DNA from: Stakelama sediminis
Lineage (GTDB): Bacteria > Pseudomonadota > Alphaproteobacteria > Sphingomonadales > Sphingomonadaceae
Direction: 5' to 3'
Length of the DNA: 64,000 bases
Assembly: GCF_014199335.1 (NCBI RefSeq)
Contig: NZ_JACIJI010000008.1
Span: 35,159 to 99,158, forward strand
Part shown: in pieces, positions 1-8,671 of the stretch
Position numbering within the stretch: position 1 is the first letter of the stretch
How the letters are laid out: the number at the start of each line of letters is the position of its first letter
Position numbers and translations under genes: made by a program
The notes under the pieces: generated by a model
Database searches by the model: none
What the model was told of the DNA's origin: nothing
Seen by the model: only the letters and a program-made list of their open reading frames with translations

Positions 1-282
1 GAACCAGCCGCCATTGACGTCGCGCATGATGTGTTCGACCGAATCGAACGCCACCGCGCCGTTCGCCGCATAATGCATAGCGAGGACGACGCCGGTGATG
101 ATCTGCACCGCCAGCGCAGCACCGGCAAGCACGCCGAAATTCCACCAGTAATTCAGGTTGCGCGGAACCGGATATCCGCCACCGATCGCGCCATAGACCA
201 GTCGCGGCAGCGGCAGGCGATTATCGACCCACTGCATGACCGGGTGTTTCGGCTCGTACTGCTTAGCCCAGGGAAAGCTCAT
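1..282 (-). CDS. petB: Cytochrome b of the bc1 complex, N-terminal part (cut by window edge)
   Basis: The first 94 codons of cytochrome b, the membrane subunit of ubiquinol-cytochrome c reductase. The start is the ATG read from 282 downwards and the frame stays open to the window edge. The N-terminus carries the family pattern: a charged amphipathic start, then [14 protein letters not shown], then the first transmembrane helix with [12 protein letters not shown]. It lies 32 nt downstream of petA on the same strand, the usual fbc/pet operon order, so the two are probably cotranscribed. The heme-ligand histidines and the rest of the protein lie outside the window. Confidence 0.93.
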   Translation of the reverse strand, partial: MSFPWAKQYEPKHPVMQWVDNRLPLPRLVYGAIGGGYPVPRNLNYWWNFGVLAGAALAVQIITGVVLAMHYAANGAVAFDSVEHIMRDVNGGWF

Positions 283-314
283 TCTCTTTCACCCCCTCCT
301 GCTTTTCTTTTTAT

Positions 315-899
315 TCAGCCCACCTTGACCTTTGTGTCCGACAGGAAGGCATATTCCGGTACGAACAGGTTCTTCGGGGCCGGCCCCTGCCGAATGCGTG
401 CGGCGGTGTCATATTCCGATCCGTGGCACGGGCAGAAATAGCCGCCATACGGACCGCGATATTCGCCCTCGCCTGCGCCCAGCGGCACACAACCCAGATG
501 GGTGCACACGCCCAGCGTGATCAGCCAGTTCTTATGCCCCGGCTTGGTGCGTTCCTCCAGCGTCTGGGGGTCGCGCAGCACGCTCAGCGGCACCGCATCG
601 GCTTCGGCGATTTCCTTTTGCGTCAGATTGCGTACGAACAGCGGCTGTTTGCGGAAACTGGTCTTGATCGCCTGTCCGGGCTGGATCGATGTCAGATCGA
701 CCTCGGTCGACGACAGCGCCAGCACATCGGCCGACGGATTCATCTGATTGATCAGCGGCAACGCGATGACGCCCGCGCCGACCCCTGCAAACGCCACTGC
801 GCCGATCGCCAGATAGTCGCGGCGCCGGGGATCCTCTACGGTATCCTCGAACGGCTCCGGTGATTCTCCGGGTGGTACAGCATTATCGACTGTTGCCAT
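315..899 (-). CDS. petA: Rieske iron-sulfur subunit of cytochrome bc1
   Basis: 194 aa, normal length for a bacterial Rieske subunit. It carries electrons from ubiquinol to cytochrome c1 on the periplasmic face of the inner membrane. Residues 25-27 (RRR) precede one transmembrane helix at about 31-50, consistent with Tat-dependent insertion and a retained anchor. The two cluster-binding boxes are intact: CTHLGC at 132-137 and CPCHGS at 156-161, with the GPAP loop after the second box. The gene is first in the petA-petB pair. Upstream lies a 195-nt divergent spacer shared with trmL. Confidence 0.97.
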   Translation of the reverse strand: MATVDNAVPPGESPEPFEDTVEDPRRRDYLAIGAVAFAGVGAGVIALPLINQMNPSADVLALSSTEVDLTSIQPGQAIKTSFRKQPLFVRNLTQKEIAEADAVPLSVLRDPQTLEERTKPGHKNWLITLGVCTHLGCVPLGAGEGEYRGPYGGYFCPCHGSEYDTAARIRQGPAPKNLFVPEYAFLSDTKVKVG

Positions 900-1094
900 G
901 CATCAACCCCTGTTTATTCGTGCGCGTCGCGAGCCTTTCCCCAAAAGGCTGCAAGTAAACATCGCTTGCGCCGACCTGCCCTGTTATTTTTTCGGCAGCG
1001 TTTCGGTTGATAACCATCCCGGCACCTCTTTGCCAACAGCATTTTTCTGCAATCGCTTGTTGAAACGCTGTTTCGGACGCTATGGCGACGCATA

Positions 1095-1544
1095 ATGCGC
1101 ATCGCTTTGTTCCAGCCCGACATCGCCGGGAATGTCGGCACCGTCATTCGTCTCGGTGCCTGCACCAATGTGCCGGTCGATTTGATCGAGCCGATGGGAT
1201 TCGCCTATTCGGATCGCGCGCTGGCCCGCGCGGGCATGGATTATGCCGATCAGGCGCAGGTGACGCGCCATGCCGACTGGGACGCGTTTCTGGCTACCCG
1301 GACCGGGCGCCTGATCCTGTTCACCACCCATGCGGATACCGGGCTCTATCACTTTGATTTCGAATCGCAGGATACCTTGCTGTTCGGATCGGAGGGCAGC
1401 GGCGCGCCGGATTTCGTCCACGATCGTGCCGACTCGCGGCTTCGTATTCCGCTAGCACCCGGTATGCGATCCTTGAATCTGGCGGTTTCAGCGGGCATCG
1501 CGCTGGGCGAAGCGCTTCGACAGACCGGAGGATGGCCCGCATGA
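1095..1544 (+). CDS. trmL: tRNA (cytidine(34)-2'-O)-methyltransferase
   Basis: 149 aa, the compact SPOUT methyltransferase size of TrmL/YibK, which 2'-O-methylates the wobble base of tRNA-Leu isoacceptors using S-adenosylmethionine. The N-terminus has the family pattern (QPDIAGNVGTVIRLGACT). The SAM-binding trefoil knot is visible as LLFGSEGSGAP at about 96-105 and IPLAPGMRSLNLAVSAGIAL at about 118-137. It opens a tight rightward cluster with hemF and a GNAT gene. Its TGA stop overlaps the favoured hemF ATG. Confidence 0.93.
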   Translation: MRIALFQPDIAGNVGTVIRLGACTNVPVDLIEPMGFAYSDRALARAGMDYADQAQVTRHADWDAFLATRTGRLILFTTHADTGLYHFDFESQDTLLFGSEGSGAPDFVHDRADSRLRIPLAPGMRSLNLAVSAGIALGEALRQTGGWPA

Positions 1545-2383
1545 TCGAACTCGACGACCAGCAACAGCGCGCGCGCGACTGGTTCGAACAGTTGCGCGAC
1601 GATATCTGCGCCGCATTCGAAGAGATTGAGCGCGAGGCGGGATCGGACGCCGCCTTCACCTATACGCCCTGGGATCGCACCGATCCTTCCGGCGAACCGG
1701 GCGGCGGCGGCGTGCGCGGCGTGATGAAGGGGCAGGTGTTCGAAAAAGTCGGCGTCAACGTCTCCACCGTCGGCGGCACGTTCGAAGGCGACTTCGCCAG
1801 GACGATCCACGGCGCGGATGCCGACCCCCGCTTTTTCGCCACCGGCATCAGCCTCGTCGCGCATATGGCCAATCCGCATGTGCCCGCCGTGCATATGAAC
1901 ACGCGTTTTCTGGTGACGACGAAACGCTGGTTCGGCGGTGGTGCCGACCTCAACCCGCCAATTCCCTATGCAGAAGATACCGAGGCGTTTCACGCGCGGT
2001 TGAAACAGGCGTGCGACGCGCATGATCCGGCCCATTATCCGAAGTTCAAACAATGGGCGGACGATTATTTCTACATCCCCCATCGCAAGGTGCATCGCGG
2101 CGTCGGCGGCATTTTCTACGATCATCTGGAGGGCGATTTCGACACCAATTTCGCGTTTACGCAGGATGTCGGCCGCGCCTTTCTCGGCATTTTCCCGGCC
2201 ATTGTACGCCATCGTCGCAACACGCCCTTTTCCAACGCGGACAAGGCGCGCCAGCTTGCATGGCGCGGGCGGTATGCCGAGTTTAATCTGGTCTATGATC
2301 GCGGCACGCTGTTCGGGTTGAAAACCGGCGGCAATATCGACGCAATTCTGATGAGCCTGCCGCCGCTTGCCGCATGGGACTGA
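1541..2383 (+). CDS. hemF: Oxygen-dependent coproporphyrinogen III oxidase
   Basis: About 280 aa. Catalyses oxidative decarboxylation of coproporphyrinogen III to protoporphyrinogen IX in heme synthesis. Conserved family segments are present: the region around GGGGVRGVM, the substrate-site region RWFGGGADLNP, and HRKVHRGVGGIFYDHL. I prefer the ATG at 1541 because GGAGG lies about 8 nt before it and it forms an ATGA overlap with the trmL stop. The upstream ATG at 1532 sits directly on that Shine-Dalgarno sequence. Translational coupling to trmL is likely. Placement with bc1 genes fits a respiratory/heme neighbourhood. Confidence 0.96.
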   Translation: MIELDDQQQRARDWFEQLRDDICAAFEEIEREAGSDAAFTYTPWDRTDPSGEPGGGGVRGVMKGQVFEKVGVNVSTVGGTFEGDFARTIHGADADPRFFATGISLVAHMANPHVPAVHMNTRFLVTTKRWFGGGADLNPPIPYAEDTEAFHARLKQACDAHDPAHYPKFKQWADDYFYIPHRKVHRGVGGIFYDHLEGDFDTNFAFTQDVGRAFLGIFPAIVRHRRNTPFSNADKARQLAWRGRYAEFNLVYDRGTLFGLKTGGNIDAILMSLPPLAAWD

Positions 2384-2387
2384 TACG

Positions 2388-2984
2388 ATGGCGCTGATCC
2401 CGGTTGCGGCGGAAGACCTCGCCACCGTCGTCACCTCGCTGGAGATGACGACACGTCCGCTACCTCGCCCGCTTCCGCCCTCGCCGTTTCAGCTTGTGCA
2501 CTGGACCGCCCCGACAACGGAACGCTATCGTACGCTGTTTCGCCGGATCGGGTCGCCATGGCTATGGTATTCGCGACTGGTCATGACCGATGCCGAATTA
2601 CACACGCTCCTCGACAATCCGGCAATCGAAGTCTTTGCGGTTACGGATCGTGCCGGCGTTGAACTCGGCATGCTCGAACTCGATTTTCGCGAGCGCGGAC
2701 AGTGCGAACTGTCCTTTTTCGGGCTCGTCCCCGAACTGGCGGGCAAGGGACATGGCCGCTGGCTGATGGCGCATGCGCTGACCCGCGCATGGCGATCGGG
2801 AGTCAGCCGGGTCTGGGTACATACATGCACGCTGGACCACCCCCACGCGCTGGGCTTTTACCGCGCAAGCGGGTTCACGCCCTTCCGCCGGACGATCGAG
2901 ACCTTTCCCGACCCCCGGCTGATCGGTATTCTGCCGCGCGATGCCGCGCCGCAGATCCCGCTATTTGAAGACATGGCTTCCTGA
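2388..2984 (+). CDS. GNAT family N-acetyltransferase
   Basis: 198 aa from the ATG at 2388, four nt after the hemF stop; a longer reading would need a TTG inside hemF. The C-terminal half is a GNAT fold. Strand beta-4 (CELSFFGLVPE, about 107-117) is followed by the acetyl-CoA loop AGKGHGRWLMAHAL (about 118-131) and the late FYRASGF motif (about 158-164) typical of the family. The substrate cannot be deduced. The 3' end overlaps the convergent membrane-protein gene by 24 nt. Confidence 0.85.
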   Translation: MALIPVAAEDLATVVTSLEMTTRPLPRPLPPSPFQLVHWTAPTTERYRTLFRRIGSPWLWYSRLVMTDAELHTLLDNPAIEVFAVTDRAGVELGMLELDFRERGQCELSFFGLVPELAGKGHGRWLMAHALTRAWRSGVSRVWVHTCTLDHPHALGFYRASGFTPFRRTIETFPDPRLIGILPRDAAPQIPLFEDMAS

Positions 2985-3710
2985 TCCGGTAAGCTGTCGA
3001 TAGACGGTGACCCGCAACAGCAGTTGCGCGACAGCGATCAGCATTCCTACCCCCGCAGCGATCGCGGCGAAAATCGCCACGGTTACCGGGTTTTCACCGC
3101 CTCCGCTCAACGCCTGCCGGAACATCTCCGCCACGCTGACCGCGACCTGTCCGGTGAAAAAAATCGCGAGATAGGCGAACATCAGCACCCAGCCATGGTT
3201 GCGCGTCAGATCGAAACTGCGCCGAATCGCATCGATCGGGTTGGTTCGTCCTTCGGCGACCACCACCAGCTCGGCCAGAAACAGCCGCCCCAGCAAATAC
3301 AGCCCCGGTACGATCAGCAGCACCAGCCCGAACGCCACCGCAATCGAAATCAGGATTGCGGTTATCAGCATCGGTGCCCAGGCGAGCAGCCCGGCGCGCA
3401 ATCCGTCGCGAATCGTCGGCTCGCGCTTAACGATCAGCGCATAGAGCACCGCCGATCCCAGTGCAGAAAACACCGATATCGCCAGCGACCAGGGCGCGGC
3501 GCGCGACAGCATCTCGCTCCACGCCTGTAAAACGGCCGTCGGGTCGGGCGTTCCGGTTCCCTGCCCCACGGAAGCAGGCGGACGCAGAAACATCTGCGAT
3601 GCGAATAACGGCAGGAAGAAGAACGGCGCCGCCACCCGCAACAGCCAGTCACGCAAGGCGCGCCAAAGGGCTATTGCGTCGCGAAACGCGGCGCTTAGGT
3701 CAAATTTCAT
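2961..3710 (-). CDS. Polytopic membrane protein, first of a look-alike pair (second in operon)
   Basis: 249 aa, strongly hydrophobic, with about six predicted transmembrane segments. It contains a segment with LVLLIVPGLYLLGRLFLAELVVVAEG followed by DAIRRSFDLTRNHGW. That pattern (helix, short loop with ...P, then a 'RSWxLTxGxxW' stretch) recurs in the upstream gene and is typical of glycerophosphodiester-phosphodiesterase-type membrane-domain/DUF proteins. The start overlaps the upstream gene by 4 nt, so the two are translationally coupled. The function is unknown; a two-subunit membrane complex is possible but inferred. Confidence 0.7.
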   Translation of the reverse strand: MKFDLSAAFRDAIALWRALRDWLLRVAAPFFFLPLFASQMFLRPPASVGQGTGTPDPTAVLQAWSEMLSRAAPWSLAISVFSALGSAVLYALIVKREPTIRDGLRAGLLAWAPMLITAILISIAVAFGLVLLIVPGLYLLGRLFLAELVVVAEGRTNPIDAIRRSFDLTRNHGWVLMFAYLAIFFTGQVAVSVAEMFRQALSGGGENPVTVAIFAAIAAGVGMLIAVAQLLLRVTVYRQLTGSGSHVFK

Positions 3711-4528
3711 ACGGGAACCGCCACTCCATCAGAACTATCCGCGCTCGCCAGATACAGCGTCGCCAGAAATGCCGCCTGCAACACCGTGAAGCAGGTCGTG
3801 ACCAGCGCCACCGCTATGGCGGTCAGGACACCCGCCACCGTAATCGTTCCGTCGTGCCCAAACAACAGCAGCATGATCGATCCGAACACGGTTTTTGCGG
3901 CCAGATGGGCAACGATCAGCATCAGAATATAAAGCAGAAACACTCCGATGATTGCCGCCGCCAGCCCGGCCGTCAGTCGCCACGACCGGCCGATCGCCCC
4001 GGCACCGCGCCGTTCGGCGACCACCACCGGCATGGTGAGCGCAAGCCGCGCCGAAAGATAGAGCAGCACCGGCACCAGCAAGATGGCATAGAGCACTATC
4101 AGCGCCAGCATTCCGGGCGACACCGCAGCCATACCGGTTTTTGCACCGGTCCAGAAACCGCTTGCCGCCAGCATCGCCGCAATCGGCGCGGCCAGAGCGA
4201 TAAAGATCAGCAGGATCAGCAGGCTGACCCCGATCGCCGCCGGATATCGCCGCAACGCGATCATCCCCGCATGCCTGGCCGAAGCAGGTTCGGACACCAG
4301 CGCGATAATCGCCAGTTGCGCCCAAAGCACGATCAGCGCCGCGATCAGCGAAATGCCGGACAATGCGACGATCAGGCCTTCGGGAGCACCGGGTTCGCCC
4401 AGCGGTTCAAGCGTCTGGGTAATCATCATCGGCACAAAGATACCGGCGAGTGCGATCGGTAGGATCGCGCTGAAATGTCCACTCAGGAACCGGCTTGTGC
4501 GGTCCCAGATATTTCCCATCTTGACCAT
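3707..4528 (-). CDS. Polytopic membrane protein, second of the look-alike pair (first in operon)
   Basis: 273 aa from the ATG at 4528, which has AAGGA just upstream; ATG 4519 is an alternative. Six or more hydrophobic segments are visible. The core [20 protein letters not shown] followed by [12 protein letters not shown] parallels the segment in the downstream gene (LYLLGRLFLAELVVVAEGR / AIRRSFDLTRNHG), so the two proteins look paralogous and ATG-overlap coupled. No catalytic motif is visible. Divergent from lipB, with the promoter region shared at about 4530-4600. Confidence 0.7.
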   Translation of the reverse strand: MVKMGNIWDRTSRFLSGHFSAILPIALAGIFVPMMITQTLEPLGEPGAPEGLIVALSGISLIAALIVLWAQLAIIALVSEPASARHAGMIALRRYPAAIGVSLLILLIFIALAAPIAAMLAASGFWTGAKTGMAAVSPGMLALIVLYAILLVPVLLYLSARLALTMPVVVAERRGAGAIGRSWRLTAGLAAAIIGVFLLYILMLIVAHLAAKTVFGSIMLLLFGHDGTITVAGVLTAIAVALVTTCFTVLQAAFLATLYLASADSSDGVAVPV

Positions 4529-4601
4529 CGATCCTTGCGCCCTCAATTGCCGTAAGACCCTTTGCCCTCGCCTTATTTACCCAAGCATTTCCGGATTGCC
4601 A

Positions 4602-5294
4602 ATGCAGCCTGCACCCGCCTCTCCTGCCGAGATAGCCGATATGCTCGATATCGAATGGCGTGCCGAGGTCGAACCGGTGGCCTACCCCGATGCGGTCAGG
4701 ACGATGGAAGCACGCGCAGCGGCAATCGCCGCGGGGGAGGCGCGCGAACTGATCTGGCTGGTCGAACATCCACCCTTATATACTGCGGGCACCAGTGCCG
4801 ATCCGTCCGAACTGCTCGATCCGCGTTTTCCCGTGTACAAGACCGGGCGCGGCGGACGCTATACCTATCACGGACCGGGTCAGCGCATCGGCTACCTGAT
4901 GCTGGACCTCAACCGGCGCGGCCGCGATGTGCGTGCGTTTGTCCACGGCCTCGAACAATGGCTGATCGATACGCTGGCCGAATTCGACATTCCGGCCCGC
5001 GCCGAACCGGGCCGCGTCGGCATCTGGACCGGCTCCGGCGCGCAAGAGGCAAAGATCGGCGCGATCGGAATTCGGGTTCGTCGATGGGTCACTTTGCATG
5101 GTTTTGCGATCAACCTGTCTCCCGACCTGACACATTTCGGCGGCATCGTTCCGTGCGGCCTTCCCGATTTTGCCGTCACAAGTGCCTGTAAACTTGGAAA
5201 GAAAATTTCTCCTGAAACTTTTGACGCAACTTTGGCGTTGAACCTCGCAACATTTCTCGCATCCCTTTCCACAGCTTTTGAAAACGACACTTGA
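4602..5294 (+). CDS. lipB: Octanoyl-[acyl-carrier-protein]-protein N-octanoyltransferase
   Basis: 230 aa from the ATG at 4602 (ATG 4641 also possible). Transfers octanoyl from ACP to lipoyl domains of 2-oxoacid dehydrogenases and GcvH, the first step of lipoate synthesis. The catalytic signature is intact: [12 protein letters not shown] at 83-94, the active-site Lys at 151 ([10 protein letters not shown]) and the acyl-thioester Cys at 185 (GIVPCGL). The open frame reaches further upstream to 4353, but that stretch is antisense to the neighbouring gene and unrelated to LipB, so the later start is used. Confidence 0.95.
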   Translation: MQPAPASPAEIADMLDIEWRAEVEPVAYPDAVRTMEARAAAIAAGEARELIWLVEHPPLYTAGTSADPSELLDPRFPVYKTGRGGRYTYHGPGQRIGYLMLDLNRRGRDVRAFVHGLEQWLIDTLAEFDIPARAEPGRVGIWTGSGAQEAKIGAIGIRVRRWVTLHGFAINLSPDLTHFGGIVPCGLPDFAVTSACKLGKKISPETFDATLALNLATFLASLSTAFENDT

Positions 5295-5382
5295 GCGGGG
5301 GGGGCGAAGCGTTTAATGTCTAGCGCGGTTTGGGTATTAACGAGCAACAGCAAACCAACCAGAATTTTTTAGGGAGCTCTAA

Positions 5383-5637
5383 ATGCGTGCACTCATCTCC
5401 AAGGTCGTAACCGGTTCGATGATCGCCGGCGCGGCGCTGATGGTTTCGGCCTGCGGCGGAACCAGCCACACCACGACCGACAATTCGACGATCACCGACA
5501 TGAATTCGACCGACATGATGGACGGTACGATGACCGACAACATGTCGATGGTTGACGGCACCATGGGCAACGACTCCATGATGATGAACGACAGCAACAT
5601 GATGATGTCGAACGACACCATGACCAACGGCATGTAA
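5383..5637 (+). CDS. Small Met/Asn/Asp-rich lipoprotein
   Basis: 84 aa. A lipoprotein signal peptide ends in the lipobox LMVSAC, with the modified Cys at residue 24. The mature part is only 61 residues and extraordinarily simple in composition: 15 Met, with nearly all the rest Asn, Asp, Ser, Thr and Gly, and MMM or MM clusters spaced by acidic and polar residues. A clear ribosome site (AGGGAG) precedes the ATG and a strong terminator follows at 5661. It is therefore a monocistronic gene with signals of high expression. No known domain is recognised. Met-rich patches can bind Cu(I) in some periplasmic proteins, but this is only an analogy. Confidence 0.8.
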   Translation: MRALISKVVTGSMIAGAALMVSACGGTSHTTTDNSTITDMNSTDMMDGTMTDNMSMVDGTMGNDSMMMNDSNMMMSNDTMTNGM

Positions 5638-5660
5638 TTGCCGGCTGTACGGTTTACGAA

Positions 5661-5692
5661 AGGCCGTCCGGGCAACCGGGCGGCCTTTTTTG
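5661..5692 (+). terminator. Rho-independent terminator after the Met-rich lipoprotein gene
   Basis: An 11-bp stem (AGGCCGTCCGG / CCGGGCGGCCT, one G-U pair) closes a GCAA tetraloop and is followed by six T residues. Confidence 0.9.
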
Positions 5693-5818
5693 ATTCTTAA
5701 CGAGCTGTCTGGATGGCAGCGATCGCCAATCGTCGCAAGAAATGCAAAAAGCCCTTGGGAAATGATGGTAAATTTCCTACTCCTGCCATTCGCCGGATCG
5801 GCGGGGTGAGAGGATTTT

Positions 5819-6523
5819 ATGCGCGTATTTCGTATCATGGCCGTAACCTTCGCGGCATTTCTTGGATTTGCGGCAGCTCCGGCATCCGCCCAGTTTTTTG
5901 TGAAGCCCGTCGACCTGAACGGTCCGCGCGTAACAGGTGCGGAACCGGGCATATTGGGACAGGCCTTTCCCGGCGCGACGCAGGCCGAATTACACGCGGC
6001 TCTGGTCTGGAATCTGAGAGCGGCGCTCAACGTAGCGGCATTGCAATGCAATTTCGCACCGGATCTGCTTGTGCGGGAGCAATATAACGCGATCCTCGAT
6101 ACACACGCCACCGAGCTTAAACAGGCTTATGATACGCTGGGCCATTATTTCGAGCGTACCAGCAAGTCGAAGCGGGCCGGGCAGACCGCGCTCGATCAAT
6201 ATGGCACCCGGCTTTATTCGGGACTTTCAACCGTTGGCGGACAGCTCAGCTTCTGCGAAACCGCTGCCAAGGTGGGCAGCAAGGCACTGTTCGCGCCTCC
6301 CGGCGGCCTGACCAACATCGCCGAACAATATATGTATGAAATCCGCCGCAGCCTGCTCAACTGGGGAGATCAGGTATTCGCCAATTTCTATGTCTATTTC
6401 CCGGCACCGCAACTGCCGGATTTTACCAATGACCGTTGCTGGGACCAGGGCGAATATCAGGACCGGAAATGCGGCCCCTATCCCTATCGCAACGTCAGCC
6501 CGCCCGCGGCAATCCGCGGCTGA
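5819..6523 (+). CDS. Secreted protein of unknown function
   Basis: 234 aa with a typical Sec signal peptide (hydrophobic core about 7-20, cleavage after APASAQ). The mature protein is helical in the middle (LKQAYDTLGHYFERTSKSKRAGQTALDQ region). It has four Cys that could form disulfides (VAALQCNF, QLSFCETA, NDRCWDQ, DRKCGPY) and a Pro/Tyr-rich C-terminus. I do not recognise a domain family. It is convergent with queE across the MITE-like element at 6530-6677. Confidence 0.75.
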   Translation: MRVFRIMAVTFAAFLGFAAAPASAQFFVKPVDLNGPRVTGAEPGILGQAFPGATQAELHAALVWNLRAALNVAALQCNFAPDLLVREQYNAILDTHATELKQAYDTLGHYFERTSKSKRAGQTALDQYGTRLYSGLSTVGGQLSFCETAAKVGSKALFAPPGGLTNIAEQYMYEIRRSLLNWGDQVFANFYVYFPAPQLPDFTNDRCWDQGEYQDRKCGPYPYRNVSPPAAIRG

Positions 6524-6529
6524 ACCGCT

Positions 6530-6677
6530 CTAGGACGGATCGACATTCAGAAGATGATGTGACGAAAATGGTGGATTTTCGTGACCCGGCGCGCAGCGTA
6601 CTTTCAGTACGTGAGCACTGGAAGCACGGAAAGCCGCCTTTTGCAGGCCATCAGGGCTGAATGGCGATCCGTCCTAG
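6530..6677. repeat. 148-bp MITE-like element with 21-bp terminal inverted repeats
   Basis: The ends 6530-6550 and 6657-6677 are inverted repeats over 21 bp with a single mismatch; the outermost bases read CTAGGACGGATCG on both strands. TA lies at both edges, compatible with a TA-duplicating (IS630/mariner-like) origin. Inside are a hairpin ACGAAAAT / ATTTTCGT and a short GTACT / AGTAC hairpin. There is no coding capacity. It fills the convergent gap between the secreted-protein gene and queE, and its right edge contains the queE stop codon. It may serve as a bidirectional terminator. Confidence 0.75.
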
Positions 6678-7306
6678 CGCAGGCCGAGCATCTTGTGTGA
6701 CTGGAGCGTCAGCCGCCAGCGCGGACGCTCCAGCACCAGCGCAATTGCGGTGCGGGTATTTTCCTCACCCGCCTCGCTGTCCATCGGCTGCACCAGAAAA
6801 TTAGCGAACTCCCATTCTTCCAGCGCATCGACGTCCGTGCCCGCCTGCGGCCAGACCAGTTTCAGCTCATCGCCCGAACGCTGTACCACTTCGCTGCCTG
6901 CCTTGGGGCTGATGCAGACCCAGTCAATTCCCGGATGCGCGGCCAGCGTGCCATTGCTTTCGATTGCGATCTCGAAGCCGGCATCGTGAAGCGCATCGAC
7001 CAGCGCATCATCGACCTGCAACATCGGCTCGCCACCGGTAAGCACAACATAGCGCTCCGCCGCCTCGGCACCCCAGCAATCGGACACCGCCGCCGCCAAA
7101 GCCGCAGCATCGGGAAATTTTCCGCCGCCATCGCCATCGGTGCCGACAAAATCGGTGTCGCAGAACCGGCAAACCGCACTCGCCCGGTCCTGTTCGCGTC
7201 CCGACCATAAATTGCACCCGGCAAAGCGCACGAATACCGCACGCCTGCCGCTACGCACGCCTTCACCCTGCAAGGTCAGGAACAGTTCCTTGACCGCATA
7301 GCTCAT
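6674..7306 (-). CDS. queE: 7-carboxy-7-deazaguanine synthase (radical SAM)
   Basis: 210 aa. Converts 6-carboxytetrahydropterin to 7-carboxy-7-deazaguanine in queuosine synthesis. The three cluster cysteines are at 31, 46 and 49, the C-x14-C-x2-C spacing of one QueE clade rather than the canonical CxxxCxxC. The TLQGEG substrate motif is near the N-terminus, and GGEPML (the SAM-binding GGEP) is mid-protein. The start overlaps the queC stop by 4 nt (coupled). The stop codon TAG lies within the terminal repeat of the MITE-like element, so the last residues may have been altered by that insertion. Confidence 0.94.
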   Translation of the reverse strand: MSYAVKELFLTLQGEGVRSGRRAVFVRFAGCNLWSGREQDRASAVCRFCDTDFVGTDGDGGGKFPDAAALAAAVSDCWGAEAAERYVVLTGGEPMLQVDDALVDALHDAGFEIAIESNGTLAAHPGIDWVCISPKAGSEVVQRSGDELKLVWPQAGTDVDALEEWEFANFLVQPMDSEAGEENTRTAIALVLERPRWRLTLQSHKMLGLR

Positions 7307-7992
7307 GGTCGGGTGACGTATCGGGTCGGATCGGGAACGCCCGCTTCTTCAAACCCCTTGGCACGCAAGCGGCAGCTATCGCACAGTCCGCAATGCAACC
7401 CGCCGGGCGCCGGATCATAGCATGACCAGCTGATTCCCATGTCGAGGCCCAGCCGATCGCCTTCACGGACAATATCCGCCTTGGTCATATTCTGCAGCGG
7501 CGCACGGATCCTGAACGGTTCGCCTTCGACTCCAGCCTTGGTCGCCAGTTCGGCAAGTTTTTCGAACCCTGCGATAAATTCCGGGCGACAGTCGGGATAT
7601 CCCGAATAATCCAGCGCATTGACGCCGATGAACAGGTCGCGCGCCTCGCACGCTTCTGCCCAGCCCAGGGCCAGCGACAGGAAGATGGTGTTGCGCGCAG
7701 GCACATAGGTAATGGGGATGTCGCTGCCCACGCCTTCCTTCGGAACATCGATATCATCGGTCAGCGCCGACCCGCCGAACGCACGCAAATCGAGCGGCAA
7801 CACGACATGGCGTGCGGCATCCAGCATCTTCGCGACCCGTCGTGCCGCGGCCAGTTCAATCTGATGGCGCTGATTATAATCGATCGACAGCGCAAGAATG
7901 CGATAGCCTGCCTCCTTCGCAAGCGCCGCAGACACCATCGAATCGAGGCCACCCGAAATCAGGGCGACCGCCAGCTTTTGTTCCTGTTTCAT
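7303..7992 (-). CDS. queC: 7-cyano-7-deazaguanine synthase
   Basis: 229 aa from the ATG at 7992; the upstream extension is not family-like. ATP-dependent amidation and dehydration of carboxydeazaguanine to preQ0. The PP-loop SGGLDS is at 13-18. The zinc site is the C-terminal Cys cluster at 191, 201, 204 and 207 ([17 protein letters not shown]). It forms a two-gene coupled operon with queE, the next enzyme upstream in the pathway. Confidence 0.95.
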   Translation of the reverse strand: MKQEQKLAVALISGGLDSMVSAALAKEAGYRILALSIDYNQRHQIELAAARRVAKMLDAARHVVLPLDLRAFGGSALTDDIDVPKEGVGSDIPITYVPARNTIFLSLALGWAEACEARDLFIGVNALDYSGYPDCRPEFIAGFEKLAELATKAGVEGEPFRIRAPLQNMTKADIVREGDRLGLDMGISWSCYDPAPGGLHCGLCDSCRLRAKGFEEAGVPDPTRYVTRP

Positions 7993-8039
7993 GACGATGC
8001 AGCTAGGACGCCGCGCACGCGGGCGCAATGGGCATCAAG

Positions 8040-8064
8040 AAAAGGGCCGCGTAAAAAGCGGCCC
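8040..8064 (-). terminator. Terminator after the DUF3617 gene (minus strand)
   Basis: Read on the minus strand: GGGCCGC, a 7-nt loop, GCGGCCC, then TTTTCTT. It separates the upstream DUF3617-type gene from queC. Confidence 0.75.
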
Positions 8065-8148
8065 AGTTGGTTTGGGAAATTCTGCCAGAAAGAAATGTGC
8101 GTTTGGGAGCACGATTCGATGTATAGCGCACCAAAGGTAAATGCCCGC

Positions 8149-8610
8149 TTAACGGCGTTCGCCTGCGCTACAACTTCCTGTCCGCCGGCCATCGAACTCC
8201 GTATGGAACGGCAGGCCGTCCGCCAGCCCTTGCGTCGCGACCTCGATGCGCCGCGGCGTTTCCACGGTAATCGTGGTTCGGCCGTTTCCGCTTCCCGAAC
8301 AGCTATACTCCACCGTCGCCTGATCCGCTTCATTCGCAAGCACCAGATAGGAGCATCGTCCCGTCGGATGCTGAATACGGATCAGTTTCCGGGTATCCGG
8401 AAGGCATAGTTTGCGAACAGCCCCGCCAGTGGTTCCGCTTTCGCGAAACTCCCATTGCCCCGCATCAAGCCGTTTGACAGCCTTCAACTCGGACGGGCCG
8501 CTTGATTGCGCAGCAACCGCGCTACCGCTCGCCACCAGCAGCAATACCGGCGTCATGCGTACGAAAGAACGCGCCTTTTGCACCAGTTCGAGAGAGCGAA
8601 AGCTTTTCAT
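8149..8610 (-). CDS. DUF3617-type periplasmic protein
   Basis: 153 aa. A Sec signal peptide (hydrophobic MTPVLLLVASGSAVAAQ, cut after VAAQ) precedes a DUF3617-like body: DAGQWEFRESG, a Cys-containing KLCLP, GRCSYLV, YSCSGSGNGRTTITVETP, and a final GRRTGSC. Four to five Cys suggest disulfides in the periplasm. The function of the family is unknown. A downstream start at 8556 would remove the charged N-terminal 18 residues. Monocistronic, closed by the terminator at 8040-8064. Confidence 0.8.
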   Translation of the reverse strand: MKSFRSLELVQKARSFVRMTPVLLLVASGSAVAAQSSGPSELKAVKRLDAGQWEFRESGTTGGAVRKLCLPDTRKLIRIQHPTGRCSYLVLANEADQATVEYSCSGSGNGRTTITVETPRRIEVATQGLADGLPFHTEFDGRRTGSCSAGERR

Positions 8611-8671
8611 TACTCAAAGGTGGGGAGCGGGTTGGCGCCTTACAATAACAGCCGAACGAATTTAGTTTCGG

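Noticed and set aside
1349..2434. 361-codon minus-strand frame across hemF
   Set aside because: Antisense shadow; hemF is certain.
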